Below, one piece after another: positions 36,337 to 44,879 of a DNA stretch of 64,000 nucleotides. Position 1 is the stretch's first letter. Every line of letters starts with the position of its first letter. A program made the position numbers and the translations under genes. Source of the DNA: JBBRHQ01 sp963781345 (GTDB lineage: Bacteria > Actinomycetota > Thermoleophilia > Solirubrobacterales > 70-9); contig CAWAFQ010000014.1 in the NCBI GenBank assembly GCA_963781345.1, forward strand, positions 558,001-622,000. Direction: 5' to 3'. The notes under the pieces are model-generated. The model worked only from the letters and a program-made list of their open reading frames with translations. It was not told the DNA's origin and did not search any database.

Positions 36337-37005
36337 GTGCAAGTAGTCGTCTCAGGGGCCGCGGGGCGGATGGGTGAGGCTGTTTGCGAGGCGGTCGGCG
36401 GTGCCGATGACCTCGAGCTCGCCGGGCGCGCCGATCCGGCGCTGGGAACGTCGCTGTCCGAGATGCTCGGCGGCGCCGACGTGGTCGTCGACTTCACCAC
36501 CCCCGGCACAGCCGCCGCCAACGTCAGGTCATGTCTCGACGCCGGCGTGCACGCCGTCGTCGGCACCACCGGCTTCGAGCTCGAGGCGCTGCGCGAGGTG
36601 GCCGAGGGCTCCGAGGGTGGCGCCAACTGCTTCGTTGCGCCCAACTTCGCGATCGGCGCGGTCCTGATGATGCAGGCCTCGCAGCTGATCGCCGCCCACA
36701 TGCCCGAGTGCGAGATCGTCGAGCTCCACCACGACCGCAAGATCGACGCCCCGTCGGGGACTGCGAAGCGGACCGCCGAGCTGATCCGTGAGGCCGGTGG
36801 CAACGTCCACGAGCCGATCCACTCGGTCAGGTTGCCCGGCCTCGTCGCCCATCAGGAGGTCATCTTCGGAGGCGAGAGCCAGACGCTCTCGCTCCGCCAC
36901 GACTCGATCGACCGGCGCTCGTTCATGCCGGGCGTCCTGCTCGCCGTGCGCCGCGTGGCCGGCCTTCCGGATCGCTTCACTGTCGGTCTCGAGAGCATCC
37001 TTTGA
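36337..37005 (+). CDS. dapB: 4-Hydroxy-tetrahydrodipicolinate reductase
   Basis: Lysine/diaminopimelate pathway; NAD(P)H-dependent. 222 residues, GTG start. N-terminal Rossmann GAAGRMG, VVVDFTTPG, VVGTTGF, then ELHHDRKIDAPSGTA with the catalytic His and Lys, and RRSFMPGVLLAVR. Slightly shorter than the usual 245. Works with dapA at 38497, separated by an amidase gene. Confidence 0.93.
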   Translation: MQVVVSGAAGRMGEAVCEAVGGADDLELAGRADPALGTSLSEMLGGADVVVDFTTPGTAAANVRSCLDAGVHAVVGTTGFELEALREVAEGSEGGANCFVAPNFAIGAVLMMQASQLIAAHMPECEIVELHHDRKIDAPSGTAKRTAELIREAGGNVHEPIHSVRLPGLVAHQEVIFGGESQTLSLRHDSIDRRSFMPGVLLAVRRVAGLPDRFTVGLESIL

Positions 37006-37021
37006 ACGCCGAGCCGACACC

Positions 37022-38470
37022 GTGCCCGGCGTGACCGACCTGGCCGCACTGGACGCCACCGCCCAGGCGCAGCTGGTGCGCTCCGGCGAGGCGAGCCCGG
37101 GCGAGCTGGTCGAAGCGGCGATCGCCCGGGTCGAGGCGCTCAACCCGCGGCTCAACGCGGTCATCCACCCGCTCTTCGACGAGGCCCGAAAGACGGCGGC
37201 CGGTGAGGTGCCCGACGGTCCCTTCCGAGGCGTTCCCTTTCTGCTCAAGGATCTCGGCGCCGCGATGGCCGGGCAGCCGCTCCACCTGGGTATGCGCTAC
37301 CTCAAGGAACGCGACTTCCGCGCCCCCGTCGACACCTACCTCGGGCAGCGCTTCCGCGACGCCGGCTTCGTCACGATCGGCAAGACCAACACGCCGGAGC
37401 TGGGAATCCTGCCGACGACCGAGCCGGTCGCCTACGGGCCCAGCCGCAATCCCTGGGACACCGAGCGCTCGACCGGCGGCTCCAGCGGAGGCTCGGCGGC
37501 AGCCGTCGCCTCGGGAATGGTCCCGGTCGCGCACGCCAACGATGGCGGCGGCTCGATCCGCGTCCCCGCAAGCGAGAATGGACTGGTCGGGCTGAAGACC
37601 ACCCGGCAGCGGACAACGGAGGGCCCGATCATCGGCGACAACATGTCGGGCCTGACCGTCGAGCTGGTGGTGTCGAGGTCGGTCCGCGATACCGCGGCGA
37701 TCCTCGACGCGGTCCACGGCCCCGCGCCCGGTGATCCTTACGTCGCGCCGCCTCCGTTGCGCCCCTACGTCGAGGAGCTGACCGCCGACCCCGGCAGGCT
37801 GAGGATCGGCCTGGTCACAGAGTCGATGACAGATGACCAGCCCGACGCCGCGGTGGTCGCCGCGGCGAGGGAGGCCGCGGCGATTCTGGAGTCCCTCGGT
37901 CACGCGGTCGAGGAGCAGGCCCTCCCCGATCTCGACTCGATCGACCTCGTCGAAACCTTCCTCGTCCGCTGGGCGGCCGGGCAGGCGGCGGTGCTGGGGC
38001 AACTCGGGGTGGTTGGCGGCAAGGAGATCAGCGCCGCCGACGTCGAGCCGCTTACCTGGGCCCTGGCAGAGAAGGGTCGCTCCGACAGCGCCGGGGATTA
38101 CCTGGAAGCGGTCTCCGCCCACCAGTTGATGAGCCGGATGATCGCCGCCGTCTACGAGGGCGGCGTCGACCTGCTGCTGACGCCGACGCTCGGTGAGATC
38201 CCTCCGCCACTGGGCACCTTCGACGACTCCGGCCCGGACCCACTCTCAGCGATCTTGCGCGCGGGGAAGACGTGCACCTTCTGCGCCGGCTTCAACGCAA
38301 CCGGCCAGCCGGCAATCTCGGTTCCGCTCTGCCAGAGCGAGGAGGGGCTGCCCGTCGGAATCCAGCTCGTGGCGCCGCTCGGCCGCGAGGACCTCCTCAT
38401 CCGGGTTGCGGCCCAGCTCGAGCAGGCAAGGCCGTGGGCCGACCGCCGGCCGGCCGTGTTCGCGGGCTGA
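37022..38470 (+). CDS. Amidase (amidase-signature family)
   Basis: Ser-cisSer-Lys hydrolase. GTG 37022 is used; GTG 37031 also fits. 482 residues. Catalytic K76 in FLLKDLGA, the Gly/Ser stretch STGGSSGGSAAAVASG and GGGSIRVPAS carry the triad. Similar to nylon-oligomer/aryl-acylamidase types rather than GatA: GatB and GatC are not nearby. Lies between dapB and dapA but has no known place in lysine synthesis. Confidence 0.9.
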   Translation: MPGVTDLAALDATAQAQLVRSGEASPGELVEAAIARVEALNPRLNAVIHPLFDEARKTAAGEVPDGPFRGVPFLLKDLGAAMAGQPLHLGMRYLKERDFRAPVDTYLGQRFRDAGFVTIGKTNTPELGILPTTEPVAYGPSRNPWDTERSTGGSSGGSAAAVASGMVPVAHANDGGGSIRVPASENGLVGLKTTRQRTTEGPIIGDNMSGLTVELVVSRSVRDTAAILDAVHGPAPGDPYVAPPPLRPYVEELTADPGRLRIGLVTESMTDDQPDAAVVAAAREAAAILESLGHAVEEQALPDLDSIDLVETFLVRWAAGQAAVLGQLGVVGGKEISAADVEPLTWALAEKGRSDSAGDYLEAVSAHQLMSRMIAAVYEGGVDLLLTPTLGEIPPPLGTFDDSGPDPLSAILRAGKTCTFCAGFNATGQPAISVPLCQSEEGLPVGIQLVAPLGREDLLIRVAAQLEQARPWADRRPAVFAG

Positions 38471-38496
38471 CACCGGCCCGCGATACCCTGAGCCCC

Positions 38497-39378
38497 TTGA
38501 ATCAGACGGCCGAAATCCGAGGCGTGATCACAGCGATGGCGACGCCCTTCGACGAGGTGGGGCGGGTCGACGAGGCCGTCGCCAGGCGCCTTGCCCGGCA
38601 TCTGGTCGAGAACGGATCGCACGGGATCGTCGTCGCAGGCACCACAGGGGAGTGCCCGACGCTGAGCGACGAGGAGACGCTCTCGCTCCTGCGCGCCGTC
38701 ATCGACGAGGTCGCAGGCGATGCCTTCGTCATCTGCGGCACCGGGACCAACGACACCCGCCACTCTTGCGAGATGACCCGAGCCGCGGCCGACGCGGGCG
38801 CCGACGCCGCCCTCGTCGTCACGCCGTACTACAACAAGCCCAACGAGGCCGGCCTGCGGGCGCACTTCGAGACCATCGCCGCCGCGGCCCCCTCGCTTCC
38901 GATCGTCCTCTACAACATCCCCTCGCGGGTCGTCATCAACATGGCCCCGGCATTTCTCGCGGAGCTAGCTCGGATCGACAACGTTGTCGCCGTCAAGCAG
39001 GCCAACAACGCCGACCTCGGCCTGGTCGAGGGGCTCGACCTACTCGCCGGCAACGACGGCGTCTTCCTGCGGACCCTCGAGCTGGGGGGAGCCGGCGGGA
39101 TCCTGGTCGCCTCCCAGATCCTCGGGCCGCGCATGCGTGAGGTCTGGGACGCCTTCGAGGCCGGCGACACCGAACGCGCCCGCGAGATCGATGCAGCACT
39201 GGTGCCGGTGTATGAGGCGCTCTCGGTGAACAACCCAATTCCGGTCAAGGCCGGGCTCGACATCCTCGGTCTCGCCTCCGATCGGGTGCGGCTGCCGCTG
39301 GTGCCGGCTGATCCAGTCCAGCGTGAGACCGTGAGGGCAGCGTTGGAGAGCGCCGGCGTCGCGGTGGCGGCGGGCTAG
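38497..39378 (+). CDS. dapA: 4-Hydroxy-tetrahydrodipicolinate synthase
   Basis: Condenses aspartate semialdehyde with pyruvate. TTG 38497; TACCCT lies seven bases before it. 293 residues; GTTGECPTLSDEE, VVTPYYNKPNEAGL, YNIPSRV and Schiff-base K167 in VVAVKQANN. Standard length. Followed by RNase J after 2 bp, a pair commonly kept together in Actinobacteria. Confidence 0.95.
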   Translation: MNQTAEIRGVITAMATPFDEVGRVDEAVARRLARHLVENGSHGIVVAGTTGECPTLSDEETLSLLRAVIDEVAGDAFVICGTGTNDTRHSCEMTRAAADAGADAALVVTPYYNKPNEAGLRAHFETIAAAAPSLPIVLYNIPSRVVINMAPAFLAELARIDNVVAVKQANNADLGLVEGLDLLAGNDGVFLRTLELGGAGGILVASQILGPRMREVWDAFEAGDTERAREIDAALVPVYEALSVNNPIPVKAGLDILGLASDRVRLPLVPADPVQRETVRAALESAGVAVAAG

Positions 39379-39380
39379 GC

Positions 39381-41042
39381 ATGGCGGGCAAGCTGAGCGT
39401 CCTTCCCCTCGGGGGCCTGGGGGAGATCGGCAAGAACATGACCGTGATCGAGCACGCCGGCCGGATCGTGATCGTCGATACGGGGCTGATGTTCCCGACC
39501 GCGGAGATGCTCGGGATCGACCTCGTCCTGCCTGATTTCTCCTACCTGCGCGATCGCGCCGACGACATCGAGGCGATCGTCCTCACCCACGGTCATGAGG
39601 ATCACGTCGGGGCCCTTCCCTACGTCCTGCGCGAGATCGGCATGCCCCCGGTCATCTACGGCGGGCTGCTGACGATCGGGATGGTCCGCTCGAAGCTTGA
39701 CGAGCACAAGCTCGGCGACGCGCCGCTGCAGGAGCTCGAGGCAGGCAAGAAGGTGGGGGTGGGGCCATTCGAGCTCGAGCTGATCCACCTCTCCCACTCG
39801 ATCCCCGACATGCGCGCGGTGCTGCTGAAGACCGATGCCGGCTCGGTGCTGATGACCGGCGACTACAAGTTCGACCAGACGCCGGTGGACGGCCGTCCCG
39901 CCGACGTCTCCCGGCTGGCGGAGATCGGGCGCGAGGGACTGACCCTGCTCTGCGGTGACTCGACCAATGCCGACCGCCCGGGCGTGGCGCCGTCGGAGTC
40001 GAGCGTCGGCCCGGCGCTGCTCGAGACCTTCTCGCGCTGCAAGGGCCGGATCGTGGTCACCTCCTTCGCCTCCAACATCCACCGTGTCCAGCAGGTCATA
40101 GACGCCTCCGTCGCGCTCGACCGCCGCGTCGCGCTCGTCGGCCGCTCCATGCGCAAGAACTTCAACATCGCCTCCAGCCTCGGGATGGCCAACGCTCCCT
40201 CCGGCCTCTTCATTCAGCCGAAGGAGATCGAGGACTTCCCCGACGAGAAGGTGGTGGTGATCTCCACCGGGAGCCAGGGAGAGCCGCTCTCGGCCCTGCG
40301 GCGGATGGCCAACAACGACCACCGCGATGTCGAGCTGCACTCCGGCGACACGGTGGTCTTCTCGGCGACACCGGTACCGGGAAACGAGCGCGCGGTCAAC
40401 GAGACGATCGACCACATCTACGAGATCGGCGCCAGCGTGGTCACGGCCAAGGACGCGCCGATCCACGCCTCCGGTCACGGCTGGCAGGAGGAGATCAAAC
40501 TGATGCTCAACCTGACCAAGCCGACCTACGTGATGCCGGTGCACGGCGACCACAAGCGCCTGCGCCTTCACTCCGAGTTGGCCGAGTCGGTGGGTGTCCC
40601 GGCAGAGAACATCTTCCGCGGCCACAACGGCCTGCCCCTGGAGGTGAGCGAGAAGGGCGCCCGCTTCGGCGAGGAGATCCACTCGGGGGTGATGTTCGTC
40701 GACGGAGTCGACATCGGCGACCCCGACGACGTCGCCCTCCGCGACCGTCGCGAGATCTCCGCCGACGGCATCTTCATCGTCGTCGCGACGATCTCCTCCG
40801 ACGATGGCGAGGTCATAGCCGACCCCGAGGTGATCTTTCGCGGCGTGCCCTTCGTCGATGAGGGGGACGGCTTTGCCGACCAGCTGCGGGACGTGATCGA
40901 GGATTCCCTCGAGGACGCCGCCAAGGCCGGCACGCGCGAGCTGCAGCTGATCCAAGAGGATCTCCACGACGACGTCGCCAAGTTCGTCTACAAGAAGCTC
41001 AAGCGCCGCCCGATGGTGCTTCCGGTCGTCGTCGAGGTCTAG
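39381..41042 (+). CDS. rnj: Ribonuclease J
   Basis: 5'-3' exo- and endonuclease for rRNA and mRNA. 553 residues. Metallo-beta-lactamase motif THGHEDH at 69-75, beta-CASP region (VVTSFASNIHRVQQV, STGSQGEPLSALRRMA), HASGHGWQEE and MPVHGDHKRLRLH. C-terminal domain complete. ATG directly after dapA, so coupled. One of four RNA-decay enzymes in this window with PNPase, RNase Y and NrnA. Confidence 0.95.
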   Translation: MAGKLSVLPLGGLGEIGKNMTVIEHAGRIVIVDTGLMFPTAEMLGIDLVLPDFSYLRDRADDIEAIVLTHGHEDHVGALPYVLREIGMPPVIYGGLLTIGMVRSKLDEHKLGDAPLQELEAGKKVGVGPFELELIHLSHSIPDMRAVLLKTDAGSVLMTGDYKFDQTPVDGRPADVSRLAEIGREGLTLLCGDSTNADRPGVAPSESSVGPALLETFSRCKGRIVVTSFASNIHRVQQVIDASVALDRRVALVGRSMRKNFNIASSLGMANAPSGLFIQPKEIEDFPDEKVVVISTGSQGEPLSALRRMANNDHRDVELHSGDTVVFSATPVPGNERAVNETIDHIYEIGASVVTAKDAPIHASGHGWQEEIKLMLNLTKPTYVMPVHGDHKRLRLHSELAESVGVPAENIFRGHNGLPLEVSEKGARFGEEIHSGVMFVDGVDIGDPDDVALRDRREISADGIFIVVATISSDDGEVIADPEVIFRGVPFVDEGDGFADQLRDVIEDSLEDAAKAGTRELQLIQEDLHDDVAKFVYKKLKRRPMVLPVVVEV

Positions 41043-41194
41043 CAGGGCGCCGCGGCGCCGGGGTCGCGCGCGGCCTTGGGGTGGGCGCTGCCGATCTGCG
41101 CGCCCCGAAGGGACGCTCAGATCAGCACGCTCTCTTGGCACTTTCCTGACGTTGCGAGGACACCTGCGCGGGGAGCCCGCCCATCATCGCGGAG

Positions 41195-42169
41195 GTGTCA
41201 GATTCAAACCTCGGCGCCACACTGCGGGTGCGACCCACTGGGTCGCTTGAGTCGCTGGAGTCGCTGGGGAGCCTCGCGGCTCGCCAGCATGGCGTCGTTT
41301 CGGCCGAACAGCTGAGCGGGTTCGGTGTCGGGCGCGGCGCGGTACGCCACAGAACGAGCACCGATTCGTTGCACCGAATCCACCCCGGAGTGTTCGCTGT
41401 GGGCCACGCGCGACTCTCCACCCGGGGGCACTGGATGGCCGCCGTTCTCGCCGGCGGGCCCGGCGCACTCCTCAGTCACGGCGCCGGGGGCGCGCTGCTC
41501 GGCCTCGGGGGACCGTGGGCGGGGCCAATCGATGTGACGGTGCCCCGGGGGTCGCGCCGGGGGCCGGCGGCGGCGAGGGCCCGCAGCGCCGCTGCCGGAG
41601 TCGCATTCCACCAGCCGCGGTCGTTCGATCCCCGCGACAGGAGCGTCAGGGACGGCATATCGGTGACCACGGTGGAGCGAACCCTCCTCGACCTCGCCGA
41701 GGTGCTCGACCGGGAGCAGCTGAGGCGAGCGCTGGAAGAGGCCGACAGGCTGAAGCTGCTGGACCTCGCCGCGTTGCACTCGCTGCTCGCGCGCAGTCCC
41801 GGCAGGCACGGCCTGAGGCCGCTGCGCACGCTCCTGTCGCAGACATGGGATCCGATCAAAGTGACCCGATCCGAACTCGAGGACGCCTTCCGCGACCTCT
41901 GTGATCGGGCCGGCCTGCCGCCACCCCTGACAAACGCCCAGGTCGCGGGGCTGGAGGTCGATGCCTTCTGGCCGGCCCACAACCTCGTGGTGGAGCTGGA
42001 CGGCTACGAGTATCACCGAACCACCGCCGCCTTCGAGCGCGACCGCCAGCGCGATGTCAAGCTCACCCTGGCCGGCTTCATCGTCCTGCGATTCACCTAT
42101 CGCCAGGTGACGATGAACCCGGCCGGAACGGCAGCGGCCATCAGGTCGATGCTAGCCCGCAGTGGCTAG
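41195..42169 (+). CDS. AbiEi-like N-terminus with DUF559-type nuclease domain
   Basis: 324 residues, GTG start without a clear ribosome site. Residues about 28-75 (LAARQHGVVSAEQLSGFGVGRGAVRHR...RIHPGVFAVGH) match the AbiEi antitoxin-type winged helix; the C-terminus (LEVDAFWPAHNLVVELDGYEYH...FERDRQRD) has the E-x-D/E-x-K-like pattern of the DUF559/Vsr-like nucleases. The combination is frequent in Actinobacteria and of unknown role; a solitary antitoxin- or defence-like gene is possible. No AbiEii partner is near. Followed by palindromic cluster B. Confidence 0.8.
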   Translation: MSDSNLGATLRVRPTGSLESLESLGSLAARQHGVVSAEQLSGFGVGRGAVRHRTSTDSLHRIHPGVFAVGHARLSTRGHWMAAVLAGGPGALLSHGAGGALLGLGGPWAGPIDVTVPRGSRRGPAAARARSAAAGVAFHQPRSFDPRDRSVRDGISVTTVERTLLDLAEVLDREQLRRALEEADRLKLLDLAALHSLLARSPGRHGLRPLRTLLSQTWDPIKVTRSELEDAFRDLCDRAGLPPPLTNAQVAGLEVDAFWPAHNLVVELDGYEYHRTTAAFERDRQRDVKLTLAGFIVLRFTYRQVTMNPAGTAAAIRSMLARSG

Positions 42170-42238
42170 TAGCCGCGCACCTCGACCCGGGACGCCTCGG
42201 CCCCCGGCCACCTACCCCCCGGCACGCGCCCCCCGGGC

Positions 42239-42407
42239 ACGTGGCCGACGAAACGCACGCCCCACATGCGCGAGGTCGGCCACGTCTTGAGGGCGGGGGC
42301 GTGGCCGACCAGATGCACGCCAGGCGTGCGCGAGGTCGGCCACGTCCGGGGCGGTGGGGACGTGGCCGACGAAATGCACGCCAGGCGTGCGCGAGGTCGG
42401 CCACGTC
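42239..42407. repeat. Palindromic repeat cluster B (3 units, about 60-bp period)
   Basis: B1 42239-42286, B2 42300-42346, B3 42359-42407; starts of GTGGCCGAC at 42241, 42301 and 42362. Outer arms GTGGCCGAC/GTCGGCCAC (12 bp in B3); B2 and B3 have a perfect inner palindrome GCACGCC-A-GGCGTGC. Spacers of 12-14 bp are G-rich and differ. It lies between the convergent 3' ends of the AbiEi-type gene and the histidine kinase. Confidence 0.9.
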
Positions 42408-42460
42408 CGGTTGTGCTCCGGGTGTGCTCCGGAGGAGATGGCCGTCCGGGGCAAAGAAAA

Positions 42461-42495
42461 GCCGCCGGGCTCTAGGGAGGGGGGAGCCCGGCGGC
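42461..42495 (-). terminator. Intrinsic terminator for the two-component operon
   Basis: 12-bp perfect stem GCCGCCGGGCTC/GAGCCCGGCGGC; on the minus strand it runs into TTTTCTTTG. It is about 100 bp past the histidine-kinase stop. Confidence 0.75.
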
Positions 42496-42520
42496 TGCTT
42501 CGACCTTGGTCGAAGGGAGC

Positions 42521-42553
42521 CCGCCGGGGAAATATGGGGGAGAACCCCGGCGG
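42521..42553 (-). terminator. Second hairpin before the two-component terminator
   Basis: 9-bp stem CCGCCGGGG/CCCCGGCGG with a 15-base loop. It lies between the kinase stop and the T-run terminator at 42461, making a double hairpin. Confidence 0.5.
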
Positions 42554-42594
42554 ACTCTGTGTGTCTCGTCCGCATGCAAAGTTAGGACGAGGCT

Positions 42595-44067
42595 CTAAAG
42601 CGGGTCTAAAGAGGGCGTAACGGCTTCCGAAGTCTTTGCCAGGGGGAGCGAGATGCGGAAGAGGGCCCCTCCCCTGGGGGATTCCTCCAACTCGACCTTG
42701 CCGCCGTGTGAGACCGCGACGGCGCGGACGATTGCGAGGCCGAGGCCGGTTCCCGGGCCGGCCGCTGTGTCGGCCGGGCCGGAGCCGCGGACGAACCTGT
42801 CGAAGACTTCCCCGCGCACCTCGGGCGGGATGCCGGGGCCGTCGTCCGATACCTCGAGCCAGGCCCGCCCGGCGTCCTCGTCGGCGCCGAGGCGCAGCTC
42901 GATCGTCGAGGTCTCCGGGGTATGGCGAACGGCGTTGTCGAGCAGGTTGAGGACGAGTCGGTGGAGCTCGTCGGGGTTACCCTCGACAGCGATCGGGACG
43001 CTGTTGTCAACCACGAGGCGACGCTCACCCGTGACCGGCGCAACCTCGGCGGCGGCGTGGCCCGCTATCTCGGCGAGGTCGCAACGGCGACGCTCACTGA
43101 AGCGGCCCGCGTCGGCGCGAGCGAGCAGGAGCAGGTCGGCGACGAGCCGGCTCATGCGCCTCGACGAGCGCAGGGCGGAGTCGACCATCTCGCGGTCATC
43201 GGCGTGGTCTGGCCGCTCGAGCGAGCCCTGGAGCAACTCGAGATTGGCGAGGACGCTGGTCAGCGGCGTCCTCAGCTCGTGCGAGGCGTCGGCGACGAAC
43301 TCACGCTGCCTCTGCATCGCCGACTCGCGCTCCTCCCTCGCCGAGTCGAGCGAGCGAAGCATCTGCTCCAGGGTCAGCGCCAGCTCTCCGACCTCGTCGT
43401 CGACCCTTGGCTCGGGCATGCTGCGCGATGGGTCGCGGGTCTCGGCGATCTCGCGCGCCTTGGCGGTCAGTGAGGCGATCGGCCGCATCGCGCGATCGGC
43501 GATCGCCAGCCCGGCGAGGCTCGCCAGCAGGGTCCCGCCGAGGACGCCGGCGACGATGAACAGCCAGAGGCGCTCGATCGTCGTGTCGACGTCCTCCTGG
43601 CTGCGCGCGTACTGGACGTAGCCGGCGATTCTTCGCGAGGGGCCGACGACGGCCGCCGTCGCGACCCTCATCGACCCGTAGTCCTTGAGCCCGACCTCGG
43701 GAGGGCCGATGTAGACGGCGTTGGGGCTGGTGTCCATGACCCGGCGCTGCGAGTCGAAGATCCAGACGGTGGCGTCGTTGGGGAGCACGTAATCCTCGAG
43801 GTGCGGGCCCTGGGTCAGGTACGAGCCGGTCGGCTGCTCGGATATCCGCAGCTCGCCGGCGAGAGTCCTCACCGCGCCCTTGAGCTCGCGGTTGAAGTCG
43901 TCGTGGATCCGCTGCCCGGCGAAATGGCCGATGACGCCGCCGAAGATGACCAGGATCGCCAGGGTGAGACCGGCGGAGGCGAGCGCAAGCCGCCAGCGCA
44001 CCGGCCAGGCTCCGGGGTGCAGGACCCGGCGCCTGATCCCGGCAACCTCGCTCGTGCCCGGCTCCAC
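42595..44067 (-). CDS. Sensor histidine kinase
   Basis: 490 residues, GTG start 2 bp after the response regulator. Membrane segments at about 26-50 and 167-189 enclose an extracellular domain of about 115 residues; HAMP follows (about 187-240), then HisKA with phospho-acceptor H263 in FVADASHELRTPLTSV, N box NLLDNAVRHTP, and G boxes DDGPGIPPE and GTGLGLAIV. Resembles MprB-type kinases of Actinobacteria; the signal is unknown. Confidence 0.92.
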   Translation of the reverse strand: MEPGTSEVAGIRRRVLHPGAWPVRWRLALASAGLTLAILVIFGGVIGHFAGQRIHDDFNRELKGAVRTLAGELRISEQPTGSYLTQGPHLEDYVLPNDATVWIFDSQRRVMDTSPNAVYIGPPEVGLKDYGSMRVATAAVVGPSRRIAGYVQYARSQEDVDTTIERLWLFIVAGVLGGTLLASLAGLAIADRAMRPIASLTAKAREIAETRDPSRSMPEPRVDDEVGELALTLEQMLRSLDSAREERESAMQRQREFVADASHELRTPLTSVLANLELLQGSLERPDHADDREMVDSALRSSRRMSRLVADLLLLARADAGRFSERRRCDLAEIAGHAAAEVAPVTGERRLVVDNSVPIAVEGNPDELHRLVLNLLDNAVRHTPETSTIELRLGADEDAGRAWLEVSDDGPGIPPEVRGEVFDRFVRGSGPADTAAGPGTGLGLAIVRAVAVSHGGKVELEESPRGGALFRISLPLAKTSEAVTPSLDPL

Positions 44068-44069
44068 CG

Positions 44070-44762
44070 CTAGTCCTTGAGCACGTAGCCTGCGCCTCGC
44101 TTCGTGTGCAGCAGGCGCGACTCTCCTCCGGCCTCGAGCTTTCGACGCAGATTCGAGATGAAGACGTCAATCGTGTTCGTCGCCGCCATCGGGTCATACC
44201 CCCAGACCTCGTCGAGGAGGCGTTCCCGGGAGACGACCAGGCGCTCGTTTCGCATCAGGTACTCGAGCAGCTCGAACTCGCGGTTGGTCAGCTCGATCTC
44301 GCGACCGCCGCGGACGACCTCGCGGGTGTCGGGGTTGAGGCGAAGGTCACCGACCGCGAGTGAGGCGCTGCCGCGCGGTGGGCGGCGACGCAGCAGCGCC
44401 CGAATCCGCGCCAGAAGCTCCTGGCGCTCGAACGGCTTCACCAGGTAGTCGTCGGCGCCGCTGTCGAGCCCGCTGACGCGGTCCTCGGTCTCGGCTCGCG
44501 CGGTCAGCATCAGGATCGGGACATCTCCCTCCGCCCGCAGCCGGCGGCAGACCTCGATCCCGTCGAGGCGGGGGAGCCCGAGGTCGAGCACGACGATGTC
44601 GGGAATGAAATCGCTGGCGAGGTCGAGGGCCGTGATCCCGTCGCCCGCTGTCTTCACGTCGTATCCCTCGTTGCGAAGAGACCGGCGCAGGACATCGGTG
44701 ATCTCGACGTCGTCCTCGACCACGAGCACGCGTCCTCCGAGAATCTCAGCTTCGGCGGCCAT
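44070..44762 (-). CDS. OmpR-family response regulator
   Basis: 230 residues. Receiver domain with DD at 17-18, phospho-acceptor D60 in VVLDLGLP and LVKPF; C-terminal winged helix (TNREFELLEYLMRNERLVVSRERLLDEVWGYDP...TIDVFISNLRRKLE). TAACAT lies six bases before the ATG (leaderless), and an 11-bp-spaced direct repeat lies upstream of it. MprA-like. Confidence 0.94.
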   Translation of the reverse strand: MAAEAEILGGRVLVVEDDVEITDVLRRSLRNEGYDVKTAGDGITALDLASDFIPDIVVLDLGLPRLDGIEVCRRLRAEGDVPILMLTARAETEDRVSGLDSGADDYLVKPFERQELLARIRALLRRRPPRGSASLAVGDLRLNPDTREVVRGGREIELTNREFELLEYLMRNERLVVSRERLLDEVWGYDPMAATNTIDVFISNLRRKLEAGGESRLLHTKRGAGYVLKD

Positions 44763-44768
44763 TTACCG

Positions 44769-44774
44769 ATGTTA
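44769..44774 (-). promoter_or_regulatory. -10 element of the response-regulator gene
   Basis: TAACAT on the minus strand, six bases from the ATG. The region 17 bp upstream (CGTGTT) is a poor -35, as expected for an activator-dependent promoter. Confidence 0.55.
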
Positions 44775-44800
44775 GCCCCGGATCTCGCCTGAACACGCGG

Positions 44801-44819
44801 ATTTAGGGTGAATTTAGGG
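44801..44819. promoter_or_regulatory. Putative response-regulator operator: direct repeat ATTTAGGG, 11-bp period
   Basis: ATTTAGGG at 44801-44808 and 44812-44819, 11 bp apart, a typical spacing for OmpR/PhoB-type dimers. It lies just upstream of the -35 position of the regulator gene and about 60 bp before the ftsK ATG, so it could control both divergent genes. Confidence 0.55.
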
Positions 44820-44879
44820 GCGTGGGCGCTGCCGGTCGCGGGCGCAGGGCTGCCGCACCGCACGTCGAAAGGGGTGAGC

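Noticed and set aside
42239..42407. CRISPR-like array
   Set aside because: The units are self-complementary over their whole length, spacers are only 12-14 bp and G-rich, there are three units, and no cas gene is near.
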